Source: Hemicordylus capensis | Lineage: Eukaryota > Chordata > Lepidosauria > Squamata > Cordylidae | Direction of reading: 5' to 3' | DNA: 64,000 bases | NCBI RefSeq assembly: GCF_027244095.1 | Contig: NC_069665.1 | Span: 2,916,501 to 2,980,500 of the forward strand | In this document: positions 24,315 to 35,974 of the stretch, in pieces | How the letters are laid out: every line of letters begins with the position of its first letter | Position numbering within the stretch: position 1 is the stretch's first letter | Made by a program: the position numbers and the translations under genes | The notes under the pieces: model-generated | What the model was told of the DNA's origin: nothing | The model's database searches: none | Seen by the model: the letters and a program-made list of their open reading frames with translations, nothing else

Positions 24315-25530
24315 ATCAGGGCGGCTCTTCCATGAGGCAAGGTGAGGCAGTCACCTCAAGTGGGGGAGGGAGAGAAGAGGAAGAGGGTGCACACAAGAAG
24401 GCAGCATCTAGCCCCTTGCCTTGGGAGCACAAAGGTCTTGAGGAGCCACGAGTCAACCTTGCTTCAGAGGTTCTGCTGTTCTGTGGTAAGTACAGCCAGA
24501 CCCAATGTGGGATTAAATATCTTAGTAAACATCAGTAAGTTCCTAAAGGAACTGTTACGAGCAATTTAATGGACACCTGGCAGAGAACTGCCTTCAAGCA
24601 ATGTGTGCTGGCATATATTAATGACTCTCCAAATGACTGTTATTGCTCATTATTGGAAAACCAATAAAATGTTTTCTACGAGGAGGCACAGCCCGTCACT
24701 GACCCGGTAAAGTCATTTTGCATAGATTACACTTATTGTAGGAAAGCTCAAGAAATGAATATACATCACATAATGTTTTATTAATGTGCTTGCAAAGGGG
24801 AAGTAAAAAAAAACAGTTTTAAATTTGTAGGATTTCGGCTTCATTCATTTTATTGAATAATTATACATAGTAAATTTGAATCATATTAAAATTGAATCTG
24901 AGAAAGATCTGCTTCTCTTGGGCAAGATGTTTTTTAATTATTGATCTGATTACTTTATATGGGTGTTAAACATCTGTTGAGAGCAATAATATATATTATC
25001 ATTATATTCAGCATTTCTGCTAAAAAATATTAAAACAAACAAATCTTTTACTCAGAATATTCCGGTGTAAAAGTAATGCATTCAGGTGATTGAAGTGGCA
25101 AGATTGAGAACGTAAAATGTATCTGTAGCTAATTGGGAAATATGACTTTTGGGGGGGAAACAAAACTTCTCAAAATATATGAGGTTTTGCATGCCAGACC
25201 TCCTTAAGCTCAAACACAGAGATGTTGAGGTGGAGTCTGGGGGCTTTGGGGTGATGCCTGTTGGAGCAGAGAGGGTTGAGCATGGAGGCAGTGTTGTTGT
25301 TTTTTTAAGCTCAGGCCTCTCCTATTGTTGGAGATGGAGTTGCAGTGCATCGACCTTTTGCACCAACTATCCCAATAACCACTAAGGGCATTGGGAGTAG
25401 AGGTAGTGAGTGAGGGTCTCCTCACCTGTCCCTGCTTGCAAAGGGGGATTCCCTGCCTAAAATGGTGTTCAAGGGATGGGGGGGATGGTTATAAAAGGGA
25501 ATCCTTACCAGATTCCCCCTTATTAGCAAG
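24315..25530. other. Intergenic stretch with one terminal-repeat scrap
   Basis: Only gggcggctcttccatgaggc at 24319 (a likely transposon terminus, seen reversed near 58955) is recognisable. The rest is AT-rich unique-looking DNA. Confidence 0.35.
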
Positions 25531-26031
25531 GCTGAACTGGGCTGAACTGGTTTGGTTCAAACTCGGTTCAGCCCCCTTTTGGGGGGACCGGTCTGGTTCA
25601 AGCTCAAACCAGTTGAAAGGGGCCGATTCGAATCGCATTGGGTTTGATTTGAACTGGTTCTACTGCACCTCTTGTTTAATTCCTTATAAATCAAGGAATC
25701 ACTCTGCAACAATTAATTCTGTTAGGTGAATGGGACAGTTGATAGGAGCAGGGTAATTTCTGGCAGAAATCAGTGTGTCAAGGGATAAAGCTGCCCCTCC
25801 ACCTGCGATACTCCATCCAACAAGGTACCCAGATTGAAGAGCAAAAGCCTTCAGTCTGAAGAGTACAGGTTAATTGAGCCAATTGGGTCCCTATTGGTTC
25901 CTCCAGTCACCCGGTGTGCCTGGGCTAAAAAGCTGCAGTACCAGTTCTGGCCATTGCATGGGTGGTGCTGCAGTACAGCAGAGAACAGGCTGATAATTCT
26001 CCCACCACCACCACCACCTGAGAGGTGTCTT

Positions 26032-27094
26032 CAGGGGCGTATCTAGAGTGGGGCAGGCAGGGCACGTGCCCCGGGTGCCACTTGAAGGGGGCGCCATTCT
26101 GTAAAAATAAAATAAAAATTAAAAATGGCTGCCAAAAATAAAATGGCCACAGTGCATGCTCAAATGGCCTCTGTGAGGCCCTAGGTCATGCCAGGCCTTG
26201 CAGAGGCCATTTGAGCATGCGCAGTGGCCATTTTGTTTTCAGTGGCCTTTTTTTTTAAAAAAGATTTTTTTAAAAATGGCCACTGCAAATGCTCAAATGG
26301 TACCTGCAAGGCCCTAGAGGCCAGCGGGGTGAGGGGGAACCTTTGCAACCCCTCCCCACAGACTTTAGGAAGCCCCCACAAAGGGGCTACAGGTTAAAAA
26401 TTTTTTAAAAATTAATATAAGACACTGTACACATATTCAGACTGGCACTATGTACAGAGAATCAGGGCTTGTGAATACTGAACTGACGCTTATGAGCTAG
26501 GATTGTATTCATTTGCTCTTACTTTGCTTCTTGTGATAAGTGAGTTAAATGTGATGTCTTGCTAATATGACTATTAATGGTGAGTTTGTCTTTGAATCAT
26601 TGTGAAATCCTTAATATTAAGGCCCACTGGGAGTTTCTTGCTCTCTTTCTCTCATTTTAACTGTCTTTCTGAAAGACTAGAATATATTCCAAGCGGTGAC
26701 ACAGTTTACTCTGCATATCCTTTAATTATTTACAGAGTATCTGGGAAAAGTCAAATTCTCCATTTATTTTTAAAACTTATGCAATGGTGATGCTACAGTG
26801 TATAGTAGAGAATTAGCCAGGCACTTCTGTTTAGTTTTCCAAGTACACCTCCACATAGTATTTGGGTATTTCATGAGCACCAGCATACTGAAATTTGTAG
26901 TTTTCCAGCATTTTTTGGTCTGGCTATGTCCACTGCTAAATAGTTTTTGAAATATTAAAAGATTAACGAGCCTGACTTGTATTTTTCAGCTGATATTATG
27001 GTACAGTTATCTGAAAGATGGGTGTCAGATGCTTGGACAGGGGGCGCAATTTCAGTGCTTGCCCTAGGCGCTATTTTACCTAGATACGCCTCTG
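26032..27094. mobile_element. 1,063-bp non-autonomous hAT transposon with perfect 8-bp duplication
   Basis: The left end CAGGGGCGTATCTAG and the right end CTAGATACGCCTCTG are inverted repeats with one mismatch. The element is flanked by GGTGTCTT at 26024-26031 and 27095-27102. An 8-bp duplication and CAG...CTG-type termini are hAT hallmarks. Inside, near 26120-26300, are palindromic segments built from aaatggccactgc and aggccatttgagcatgcgc. No transposase frame is present, so it was mobilised in trans. The perfect duplication together with one TIR mismatch suggests moderate age. Confidence 0.92.
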
Positions 27095-27264
27095 GGTGTC
27101 TTGGTGGGTATGCAGGAAGGCACTTGAGCCCTGCTGTTAGAGGTGCCGCCAGATAGTTAATTCCTCAAAGAATACTTCATTGATTGGGTTTGGTTTGGTT
27201 TGGGAGCCTGTAGCAGACTACCACCATGACAGTGGGGTCTTTGGAAAAGAAAATCAAACCCAGA

Positions 27265-27345
27265 ATAGCAATAGCAATAGCAATAGCACTTACATTTATA
27301 TACCTCTTTATAGCCGGAGCTCTCTAAGCGGTTTACAATGATTTA
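27265..27345 (-). mobile_element. SINE 3' tail with (agcaat)n end
   Basis: The (tagcaa)n run followed by cacttacatttatatacc and ctctaagcggtttacaatg, read on the minus strand, is the agtgctattgctattgc-tailed end of a squamate SINE. Only the 3' part is left. Confidence 0.6.
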
Positions 27346-28339
27346 GCATATTGCCCCCAACATTCTGGGTACTGGGTACTTCTGGGTACAGAAGAAGTCC
27401 AAATGCTAGCATTATTGAAGGCTGGGCATACCTGCTGCCACCACCCTTTTCTAAATTTCACTCCACAGGTCAGGTGTCTAGTGGTACGATGAACTAATGT
27501 TTGCTTTTCCCTTTCCAAAATTCATAGAATGTAGGTGGAATAATATGTTTTCCTCTGAAAATTAAAACACACACACACACAATGCATATAATGAAAAATA
27601 GAGAGAGAGCACATTATATATTAAATATATAAGTAGTGCACATTATGTAGCTCATATAATGGAAGACAAATGCTTTTTTATTCTCCCAGGTTTTTCAGCC
27701 ATTTTTAGAGCTTACAAAATACCTTACCTATGTGGTGCTTTTAAGCACCTTTGGTGCTTTTTAACACTGCTGATGTGTATTTTCTACTGTTGCTTCTGCT
27801 TTATTAGTGCTGTTTTTAAGCTTTTTAATTTTATTTCATTGCTTATTGCTGTAAACCACCATAGTATCATCTGAGGAAGGGCAGAATAGAATTTTGTTTA
27901 ATGAATGACTGGAAGGAAATAAGTGGGGATGCACAATGATTTCCAGGGGTAGGGAGGAGAGCAAGCGCCACCCGCTCTGCCTATAACAAACAGCATACAA
28001 ATTCACCACATTCACAGATGCCTTCAAATACATCCGCATATGCCAAATACAGGCACACATATACCCATGCACATTCATCACTACGCATTGCACAGTCAGC
28101 GTTTTGTTCTCTCTTGTGCTTCTACACAAATACATGGGACTCCCACGTGGCTGCTTCCTCCACTCCCCCCCTTTTCTTCCCCATTTCTCCCCCACCTTTC
28201 CAGGGGTGTGCAGCACAGCTCTCAGCAATCACCACATGGGCAGGAATCAGCTGTGTCTGTGAGTCAAACTCAAACCTTCCAGATTTCATCAGCACTCTGC
28301 AAGGCAACACCCAGATATCTGTTTTGGGGGGAGATGGGA

Positions 28340-28385
<46 letters not shown>
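28340..28385. repeat. (CA)n microsatellite
   Basis: Uninterrupted CA run of about 46 bp. Confidence 0.97.
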
Positions 28386-28387
<2 letters not shown>

Positions 28388-29149
28388 TCTGCATGGGCCA
28401 GAAGACTCAACTGATGGCCAAGCCCCTCTCCTGCCTTGCTGGACTCTCCAGTTTCTGTCCTTGGTTGTCCACATGCGCAGACCGTGTTCTGAGGGAGATG
28501 CAGGGTATCCTCAGGTTTCTGGCTAAGTTTCCAAAGGCCCAGGACAAGTCTGGATGAGAAAAAGTGGCATCCGCTGGAAAGGAGAGCTGCCTTTTCTCAT
28601 GCCCAGGCTTCAGCGACTGCCACGCCTGTTCTTTATTCTCCAAGGCTGTAAAAGTTTTTGACAGCTTGGTGTAGGATGAGCGCTTGCTTGGGGCTGGAGC
28701 AGATTTCCAAGGAGTTTATTAACCGCAGGACAAAAGCCCACACCCATCATTATTAGGGCATTTATACAACATTCTCCAGAATCCACATAAGAGTCAGGAG
28801 GGATGCCCTGTGATTCACAGTAAACAACAGCCGAGGCATTCAGCTAGGGGCAAGGGGAGGGACTTGGAGTAGCTGGATCTTGGAATAGATGGATTAGAGC
28901 ATGGAATAGATGGCGTGCAGGGAATCATTTCTGGTGGTAGGTTCCATTCCACAATCAGAATGTGAGGAAACACACAAGAAGTTACACATGAGTAATTACA
29001 TTAGTCCTTATTAAGAGTACAACTAAAAGAAGCATACAGTTTTAGAGCTGGAAGTTACCTTGGAGGACTTTAGCCCAACCCAACCTGATGGCTTCCAGCC
29101 TGTGCAAAACCTTCAGCAAAGGAGAGACCACCACTGTGGGAGGCAGTGG

Positions 29150-29421
29150 AGAAGGCACTGCCAGTCTGGGTAGACAATAGTGAGCTAGATAGACCAGAAG
29201 CACACTTAGGTAATTTTGAGTCTGAACCTAAAGGCCTTTGGAGGCCCCACCCACCCAGTATTTTAAACACATTTTTAATGCAACCAAATCACCCGGGACA
29301 GACTAAAAAGTATTTGGAGGCCCCCAGGAGATGTGGAGGCCCTGGACTTTGGCCCGAAAGTCCAGGGGTAAGAGCGTCTCTGAGATGGACCAATGGTCTG
29401 ACTTGGTATAAGGCAGCTTCC
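29150..29421 (+). mobile_element. Family-C SINE 3' part, split by a family-E MITE
   Basis: The SINE tail ctgccagtctgggtagacaatagtgagctagatagac is cut at 29194 and resumes at 29391 with caatggtctgacttgg, ending ggcagcttcctatgttcc. It is interrupted by the MITE at 29195-29382. Confidence 0.8.
29195..29382. mobile_element. 188-bp hAT-type MITE (family E) nested in a SINE
   Basis: Starts CAGAAGCACACTTAGG, ends GAGCGTCTCTG. The flanking octamers agatagac (29187-29194) and agatggac (29383-29390) differ at one base. Homologous to 23507-23689. Confidence 0.85.
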
Positions 29422-29424
29422 TAT

Positions 29425-30670
29425 GTTCCTATTGATTGATTGATTGATTGAATTAATTTATATACCGCCTAATATAGAAATCTCTGTTTTACTATCCAGC
29501 TGACTGTTTCACTCTGTTTCACTATCCTATGACTGTTTCACTATCCAACAGCTCTTACCATCAGGAAAGTCTTCCTAGTGACTAGACTAAATCTTCTTCC
29601 TTGCAATTCCACCTAGAGTGGCCACCACAGCAACAAGGAAGGGAACAAATTTGCCCCTTCTATCCGACAGCTCTTCATATCTCTGAGGACAGAGTGGATT
29701 CAGCCATGGATTTGGGCAGCCAAAAAAGTCTCTTACCATCTGGAAGTTCTTATTTCACAAAACGACCCTTCACAAGTTGTGGCTTTATTTTATATGCTTA
29801 ATTCCTTCCTTATATTTGGCTCCCCCCTTTTCCTCCAATAAATATACCATCTCTGCTGCTGACCCTAGAACAGGTTCCACCCGTCCTCCAGTTATAATCA
29901 ATAAAGTCAAAGAACACAGTGACACTCTGGAGACTGGAGACATACCCACACTGGTCACACTGGCTAAACTGGCTTAACAACCATTCCCCTTCCCCAGGGA
30001 ACCTTCAGAGCTACAGTTTTGTGATAGGGGGTGGGGAGCTAGAAATCTCTCATATGGGGCATTGCAAGGTTGGAGTAGGCTCTGAGATAAAAACTGATTA
30101 TGTCCCGTTCCCCGCCACCGCCCAGCAGAGACACACCTCCCACCCCACCCTCAGATCTTTGCTGCAGAAAAACTGTTAAGACATGGTGAAAAATAAAACA
30201 TACCTGGCACACCTTTTCTCTCACTTCTGTGCAAATAATATCACACACTCCCTGTGCATGCAGACACTTTTACACTCACACACACTTATGGACACATTCC
30301 CCTGGCAGAGAACAGATTTATTGTAACGTAAGCCTCCCATCACCGCAAACACTCCTGAAAGTACAGCCATTGGGAGCTTTCTGCTGCCATCAGAAACACA
30401 TAGACTTCATCCCATAATGATACCAACAATTAAGGATTATTACTTCTACGAAGAATCAAAGCGGGGGAAATAGGTGCTTGGAGATAAAAGTAAAAAAAAC
30501 AAAAAAACCATGCCCACAAATTTACAGTCTAAAAATATTTTTCCATTTAAAACTACTGTCCAACTGGGAAAAGTTACAGAAATGTTAGGATTGGAAACGA
30601 CCTTGCAGATCTTCTACTCCAGCACTTGCTTAATGCTGGAATTTGCTACAGAACATTCTTCTTCATTCAA
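29425..30670. other. Intergenic DNA with (gatt)n and a diverged repeat
   Basis: A gatt run lies at 29431-29450 and a LINE-like atataccgcc end at 29460. Positions 30090-30250 (ctcagatctttgctgcag ... caaataatatcacacactcc) share a diverged repeat with 58190-58280. No gene is recognised. Confidence 0.4.
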
Positions 30671-30673
30671 AAC

Positions 30674-30965
30674 ATAGGAAGCTGCCTTCTACTGAGTCAG
30701 ACCATGGCTGAGTATTGTCTACCCAGACTGGCAGAGGCTTCTCCAAGGCTGCAGGCAGGAGTCTCTCTCAGCCCTATCTTGGAGATGCTGCCAGGGAGGG
30801 AACTTCGAACCTTCCACCTGCAAGCATCCAGCTGCTCTTCCCAGAGCGGCCCCATCCCCTAAGGGGAGTATCTTACAGTGCTCACACATGTAATCTCCCA
30901 ATCAAATGCAAATGAGGGTGGACCCTGCTTAGCAAAGGGGACAACTCCATCTACTAAAGGAGAGC
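30674..30965 (-). mobile_element. 5S-tRNA chimeric SINE (family C)
   Basis: Reversed copy from acataggaagctgcc to ccctgcttagcaaaggggac, spanning the common body, the tRNA-like part and the 5S-like head. Confidence 0.85.
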
Positions 30966-31059
30966 CCTAGTACAGCACATGGCAGAACATCCCACTCTTG
31001 AACAGCTCTTGCAGTCAGGAAATTCCTCCAAATGTCTAGCTTAAATCTAATGTCTAGCT

Positions 31060-31190
31060 TAAATTGTTGTATTTTAAATTTTTGTTTTGTTTTTAACCAA
31101 TGTTTTAATGTTGTTTTTATCTGTTGTAAACCGCCCAGAGATGTATGTTTGGGGCAGTATAAAAATATGTAAATAAATAAATTTAAATCT
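31060..31190 (+). mobile_element. L2-type LINE 3' end
   Basis: AT-rich 3' UTR ending ttgtaaaccgcccagagatg and aaataaataaat, the usual L2/CR1-group terminus. Confidence 0.65.
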
Positions 31191-31880
31191 GCTTCCTTTC
31201 CATTTCAACCCCTTGGTTCTAGTCCTAGTCTCAGGAAAAAAAGAGAACAGGTCCGCTCCTTTGTCTAAAAGGAGTCATTGAAAAAGGCTCTCAGATCTCC
31301 CCTAAATCTTATCTTCTATCTGTAACCTCATGGGAGAAAAATGACTTTTGGGTGCCAAGTTTGAGTGGGACATGGCCAGCACGGAAAGGGTTAAACATTT
31401 CCTGTTCCTGATAAGTGGTTTGTTTTTGCAGGGATTCCTCCTTTCAGTAACCTCAGACTTTCCATCGGTTCCTTGGTCTACCTTCACTTGACGGTCCCTG
31501 TGCAAAGGGACACAAATGTCACAAATCACTGAACATGAAATCCTTGGAAATGGTCCATGACCAGTCCAGAAACTAGGGGTGGGGGAGCATTCCAGCTTCC
31601 ACTTTCTGTCTGAAAATTGCCTGCATTTCATCAAAAGCGTTTCAAAGGAGACTCCAGTAGAAAGCTGCTGGGCCAGAATTCATTTGATGCTAGCTGAGTC
31701 AGGCTCGGCAGAGACTAGGTGTGTCTTGATCACTCTTTAAAGTCATTGTCGCTCTTTAGGTATTTATGGGCGCTATCTTTACTGATTCATCACCAGCTGG
31801 GAGTGGGCCACTTCCCCTCTGATTTGATCTTTCCCAGTTTGGGATGGATCTTATTTACATTTGTGCTGCTCCACATAACC
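31191..31880. other. Intergenic DNA, nothing recognised
   Basis: No gene, RNA or repeat that I can support. Confidence 0.4.
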
Positions 31881-31884
31881 ATGG

Positions 31885-32560
31885 AAGACAAGCAAAAGGG
31901 GAGAGAAAATCTCACCAGGCTGTGAAGCATTCATGGAAGCCCAACATGTTTCAGTCTCAGATGCCATCTTCAGGGGCAATAATTTGTAATATTTCAAAGA
32001 GACCTTTCAAAGAGACCCTTGTTGGGAAATAAATAAATAAATAAATACTCAAGGAGAGTTCTCTAGAAGAAATTTAACTTTTTTTATGTATGCAACCACG
32101 GCAGCTAGAATAGTATATGCGCAGAAATGGAAAGATAATAAAATGCCCTCAAAAGAAGACTGGTTGATAAAAATTTTGGAATATGCGGAGATGGCAACAC
32201 TTATAAGGGATGAAAACTTGGAATGTCTTAAAGAAGATTGGGGACCTTTCTTACTTTACTTAAAGAACTATTTTTCTAACATGGACCTTTTAGCAGGGTT
32301 TGAAATTTAGTATCACGGCAGGTTGGGGTAGGGTAAAATCGAATTGTAAGGTGGAGTATATATGTTTTGTAATGTTATAGCAATGGCTTATATGTATAGT
32401 TAACAAGAACCGCGCAGACTGGTAAGCAGGAAGTCAACATTTACTTAATTAAGTGTAACTTGATTGTTAAGATATTGTAAAAATCAATAAAATTTTAAAA
32501 TGGCAAATATTTCGAAGAGACCTTGAGCAAATAGCCTTGGCCTTCTTACACACTTACCTT
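31885..32560. mobile_element. Older interspersed repeat (family F) split by an L1 insertion
   Basis: The left part (gtgaagcattcatggaagcccaac, tcttcaggggcaataatttg) and the right part (ccttgagcaaatagccttgg) together match 42250-42420, where the same repeat is continuous. The break is the L1 end at 32007-32505. Confidence 0.65.
32007..32505 (+). mobile_element. LINE-1 3' end with 19-bp target duplication
   Basis: Encodes the end of an L1-type ORF2 (YAQKWKDNKMPSKEDW, YAEMATLI, WGPFLLYLKNYF), then a 3' UTR ending caataaaattttaaaatggc. The 19-bp flanks at 31988-32006 and 32506-32524 differ at a single base, a standard L1 duplication length. A second copy of the same 3' UTR is at 56515-56817. Confidence 0.9.
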
Positions 32561-32689
32561 ACAAGCTTATCTGGGTGAATTCAAATCAATTTGAATGAAT
32601 CCCATCCTGTGCAAGCAGTTTCAGGTCAAATCAATTCAAACTGATTCAAATTTGAATACATTTGTTCAGATTTTTTTTGCATATACCTA

Positions 32690-33000
32690 GTTCAAATCCC
32701 CATTCAGTCATGAAACTCACTGGGTGACACTAATTATTTATTATTTACCCATTGAAATTTATTCCTATATTTACATATTTCCTTCTTCCAATTGTATCTC
32801 CCTATGTTATGAGATGTTTTGTTTATGTCATGTTATGCTGACCTTGGGTTGTAAATAAAGAATTACTCACTGGGTGACCCTGGACCAGTCACTTATCTCT
32901 CAGTCTAACCTACCTCATAGGGTTGTTGTGAGGATAAACACAAGCATGTACACTGCTCTGGGCTTCTTGGAGAAAGAGTGGGATATAGACAGACAGACAG
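32690..33000 (+). mobile_element. MIR/CORE-type SINE (family D) split by a short LINE end
   Basis: The B-box end ttcaaatccccattcagtcatg is followed, after an insertion, by ctgggtgaccctggaccagtcac, gggttgttgtgaggataaac and gcttcttggagaaagagtgg, the CORE and L2-like tail. A (acag)n run closes it. Confidence 0.8.
32729..32864 (+). mobile_element. 136-bp LINE 3' end inserted in a SINE, 14-bp target duplication
   Basis: Flanked by ACTCACTGGGTGAC at 32715-32728 and 32865-32878. The end cttgggttgtaaataaagaa resembles the ttggtcattgaccgtaaataaa terminus of the LINE at 55.5-56.2 kb. Confidence 0.8.
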
Positions 33001-33039
33001 ACAGATTTTAAAAACTGAATGTCTCAATTTCCTGTTTGC

Positions 33040-33160
33040 TATGCCTCTTGACAAGTAAAACAGCCCAAGCTACTGGGATGGATGCTGTCCTGGGATGAAT
33101 AGGGACAGTTGCTTTCCTGCTGCTGAAAAGAGGCCTCTTTGCCCAGTTAACAGGGGTAAT
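33040..33160 (-). mobile_element. Family-B LINE 3' UTR fragment
   Basis: Contains ggatggatgctgtcctggga and aggcctctttgcccagttaacagg. Confidence 0.6.
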
Positions 33161-33705
33161 CAATGCACATCACATCAATCCCCACATAATTCGCAGGCAG
33201 GTTAAAACAGCAGCCTAGAAACACCCTCCTGCAACTTGGCCCAAAGCACAGAGGAAAGGTGCATGTATTCAGACACAGCTAATAACCAAGAGAGCTGGGG
33301 CAGAGAGCAGATCTCCCCGGGGAAGAATTCCGGAACCCGGTGCAACCACCAAGAAAGCCCCATTCATGCATGCTTGCTCACAGAGTCTCAGCAGGTAGCA
33401 TTAGACAAAGCAGATCACCTCCTGAAGATGTAAAAGGCAGGCAGGATTTTAGACCAAGCCTCAACCCTCAAGATGGTTTAACGGTCGGGATATTTGAATG
33501 GGATGGTCCAAAAGCTTCTATCCGGAAACAGCCAAAATGCATCTGTGGCCACAGTCCTATGCACACTGGTCTCTCGGAATGGTCTCTCGGCGGGGCTGAC
33601 TTGAGAGTAAACATCCACAGACTCTAGGATTGCACAGCTGCAATCCTAAACACATATACTACATGTGGGTAGTACTTGTTCTTGCACTAGGTGGGCCTGT
33701 CTTCC
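33161..33705. other. Intergenic DNA, nothing recognised
   Basis: No gene or repeat that I can support. Confidence 0.4.
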
Positions 33706-33721
33706 GAGGAAACATTTAGAG

Positions 33722-33859
33722 CAGGGTTTCCCAACCTGTGGTACTCTAGAGGTTACTGAACTACAACTCCCATCATCCCCAGCTACGATGTATTGTGGCT
33801 AGGGATTATGAGAGTTGTAGTTCAGCAACATCTGGAGCACCATAAGTTGGGAAACCCCG
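33722..33859. mobile_element. Palindromic hAT-type MITE (family A) with perfect 8-bp duplication
   Basis: The 138-bp element is nearly a complete palindrome (cagggtttcccaacc ... ggttggg-type ends, actacaactcccatcatcccc centre). It is flanked by ATTTAGAG at 33714-33721 and 33860-33867. Confidence 0.92.
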
Positions 33860-33869
33860 ATTTAGAGGA

Positions 33870-34955
33870 CTGGGATGGACAGAATTAGAAGTTGGAAAAC
33901 TTTTGATAGCTGATCTTCACATTGTATATTTGCTAGTAATATTTAATGATAATAACTGATTGTTGGGGATTATTGGGGAATCTTATGATTCATATTTATG
34001 CATCATAAATACATACTTATGATGCAACGTTATATGCTGCTGTTTAGCAAAAAGTGTTCAAAATGCATAGCAAAAGGAAATAAAAAGTTTCTGCTTGCTG
34101 CTGTTTGCGATGTAAAGGTAAGGCAACTGAGGGGAACACCAGATTCTGCTGGTCTGGTTGCTTCTACACACACATACACACACACTGGGAATGTGCTGCC
34201 GAGACCTTGGACTTCTCCAAATGCTTCAGCAGGCTCCTTATCTGCGTAGATGCAAAGCCTTTGGACAGCATCAATCTGCCTGGTAATTGAGAAATGAAAG
34301 CGGTGTTTTGGCTGAGCTCCAAACTGCACAGGTGTATTTGCACTGTGGCACTGAGAAAAAAACGAGCTCCATGCCAAGAGTCCGACTTTCCTGATCGCAT
34401 GGCAGTCATGGGGTGGGAGACTGACTTGTGGCTCACCGCGGCAACCCAGGCTGGAAGGAGAGGAGGTTTCTGAGGGTCACCCAGTAGCCTAGCAGTGCAA
34501 ACACATGTTGGAGCATCAGGGGCGCCCTTCCTCCCGGACCTCTGGGTGGAAGTCCGGCCCCCCGCATCCTGTGAGGGCCTCCAAATGCTCTTTAAAATGC
34601 CCAGCACCGCCACCGGCCACCACCAGTGTATGCTGCATCCCGCGGCCAAGACGGCAACTGTGCTGAGGCCACCCACAACCCGCTCGTGGCCTGCCCGGAC
34701 TCCTCTTGTGCGCGGCCAGAGGCCGAGGGCCTCCGCAGCGGCCCATCCATAGCAGCACGCCTGCTGCACAGTGTGGCTGAGCATGTGACACACACATCGC
34801 ACAAGAGAGCGGAGGGTGCTGTGAGGTAGCAGCAGGACTCCATTGGGGTGAGGCTGGCCGGGTGCTCTCTGTGGCCTGGGAGGCGAGAGGCAGGCAGGCA
34901 GCTACAACAGACGCTGACTCTCTGACTCTCCCATCCTGCTCGGAGGCAGCAACAT
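33870..34955. other. Intergenic DNA, partly GC-rich
   Basis: 34.4-34.95 kb is GC-rich and has long overlapping open frames on both strands without recognisable domains. Nothing is called. Confidence 0.35.
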
Positions 34956-34961
34956 AGGCAC

Positions 34962-35270
34962 ATAGGAACACAGGCAGCTGCCATACACTGAGTCAGACCC
35001 TTGGTCTATCTAGCTCAGTATTGTCCTCACAGACTGGCAGCAGCAGCTTCTCCAAGGTTGCAGACAGGAATCTCTCTCAGCCCTATCTGGAGATGCTGCC
35101 AGGGAGGGAACTGGGGACCCAGATGCTCTTCCCAGAGCGGCTCCATCCCCTGAGGGGAATATCTTGCAGTGCTCACACATCAAGTCTCCCATTTATATGC
35201 AACCAGGGCGGACCCTGCTTAGCTTAAGGGGACAGGTCATGCTGGCTCCCACAAGACCAGCTCTCTTCCA
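34962..35270 (-). mobile_element. 5S-tRNA chimeric SINE (family C)
   Basis: Reversed copy from cataggaacacaggcagctgcc to gaccagctctcttcc, including ccctgcttagcttaagggg, the complement of the 5S box-A region. Confidence 0.85.
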
Positions 35271-35523
35271 ACCAGTGAAGGGAGAGGCAGCAGTGCTGTG
35301 GCCAGCCCAACATGCCTGCAGTAAGCCAGCCAGCCAGAGCACGCCTCCCTTGCGGGGTGGATTGCCAACCACACACAGAGACCACTAACATGTGAGCGAG
35401 CACAACAACAGGTAAACTGAGTCAACTAAATTCTCATGTTATGCTGGGGGTTGGGGTCTTGGGAATATGTTAAGTTGTGTGTTGAAATGTTTCTACTAAT
35501 GCATATTTGCATAAATATACTTT

Positions 35524-35692
35524 AAAAAAATTATATCCCACTCTCCTCCAAGGAGCCCAGAGCGGTGTACTACATACTTCTCTTTCACAACAACCCTGTG
35601 AAGTAGGTTAGGCTGAGAGAGAAGTGACTGGCCCAGAGTCACCCAGCAAGTCTCATGGCTGAATGGGGATTTGAACTTGGGTCTCAGCATGT
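35524..35692 (-). mobile_element. MIR/CORE-type SINE (family D), truncated
   Basis: Reads tcctccaaggagcccagag, caaccctgtgaagtaggtta, gtcacccagcaagtctcatg and gatttgaacttgg. The tRNA A-box end is missing and is replaced by the TG microsatellite. Confidence 0.8.
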
Positions 35693-35695
35693 CCC

Positions 35696-35698
<3 letters not shown>

Positions 35699-35745
<47 letters not shown>
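35699..35745. repeat. (TG)n microsatellite
   Basis: Uninterrupted GT run of about 47 bp. Confidence 0.97.
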
Positions 35746-35746
<1 letters not shown>

Positions 35747-35769
35747 GGGGATGATGCTTCTCTTGTGGT

Positions 35770-35835
35770 GGGTGAGGGGCAAAAGGGCCTTTAGGTCCGT
35801 CCAGGCTCCAAAATCATCTAGGTGCACCTCTGGGC
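35770..35835 (-). mobile_element. Family-E hAT MITE, one end
   Basis: On the minus strand it starts CAGAGGTGCACCTAG and continues with cctaaaggccc, matching the left half of 23507-23689. The other half is absent. Confidence 0.6.
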
Positions 35836-35974
35836 TATGGGGACCATTGGCAGCACCAAGAGAGTTAGTTCAGCTATCCCCAGAGCCACTTTTGAGACAT
35901 TTCCAGCCAAGGAGCTCAATGGTCATGACTAACATGGCCCCTTCCTTTTATCCTCCCAACAACCCTGTGAGGCA

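Larger units (their letters stand above)
27110..29145. other. Intergenic DNA between 27.1 and 29.1 kb
   Basis: Contains a SINE tail (27265-27345), a weak L2-like 3' end (27765-27900, ending gtaaaccaccatagt) and a CA microsatellite (28340-28385). No gene is recognised. Confidence 0.4.
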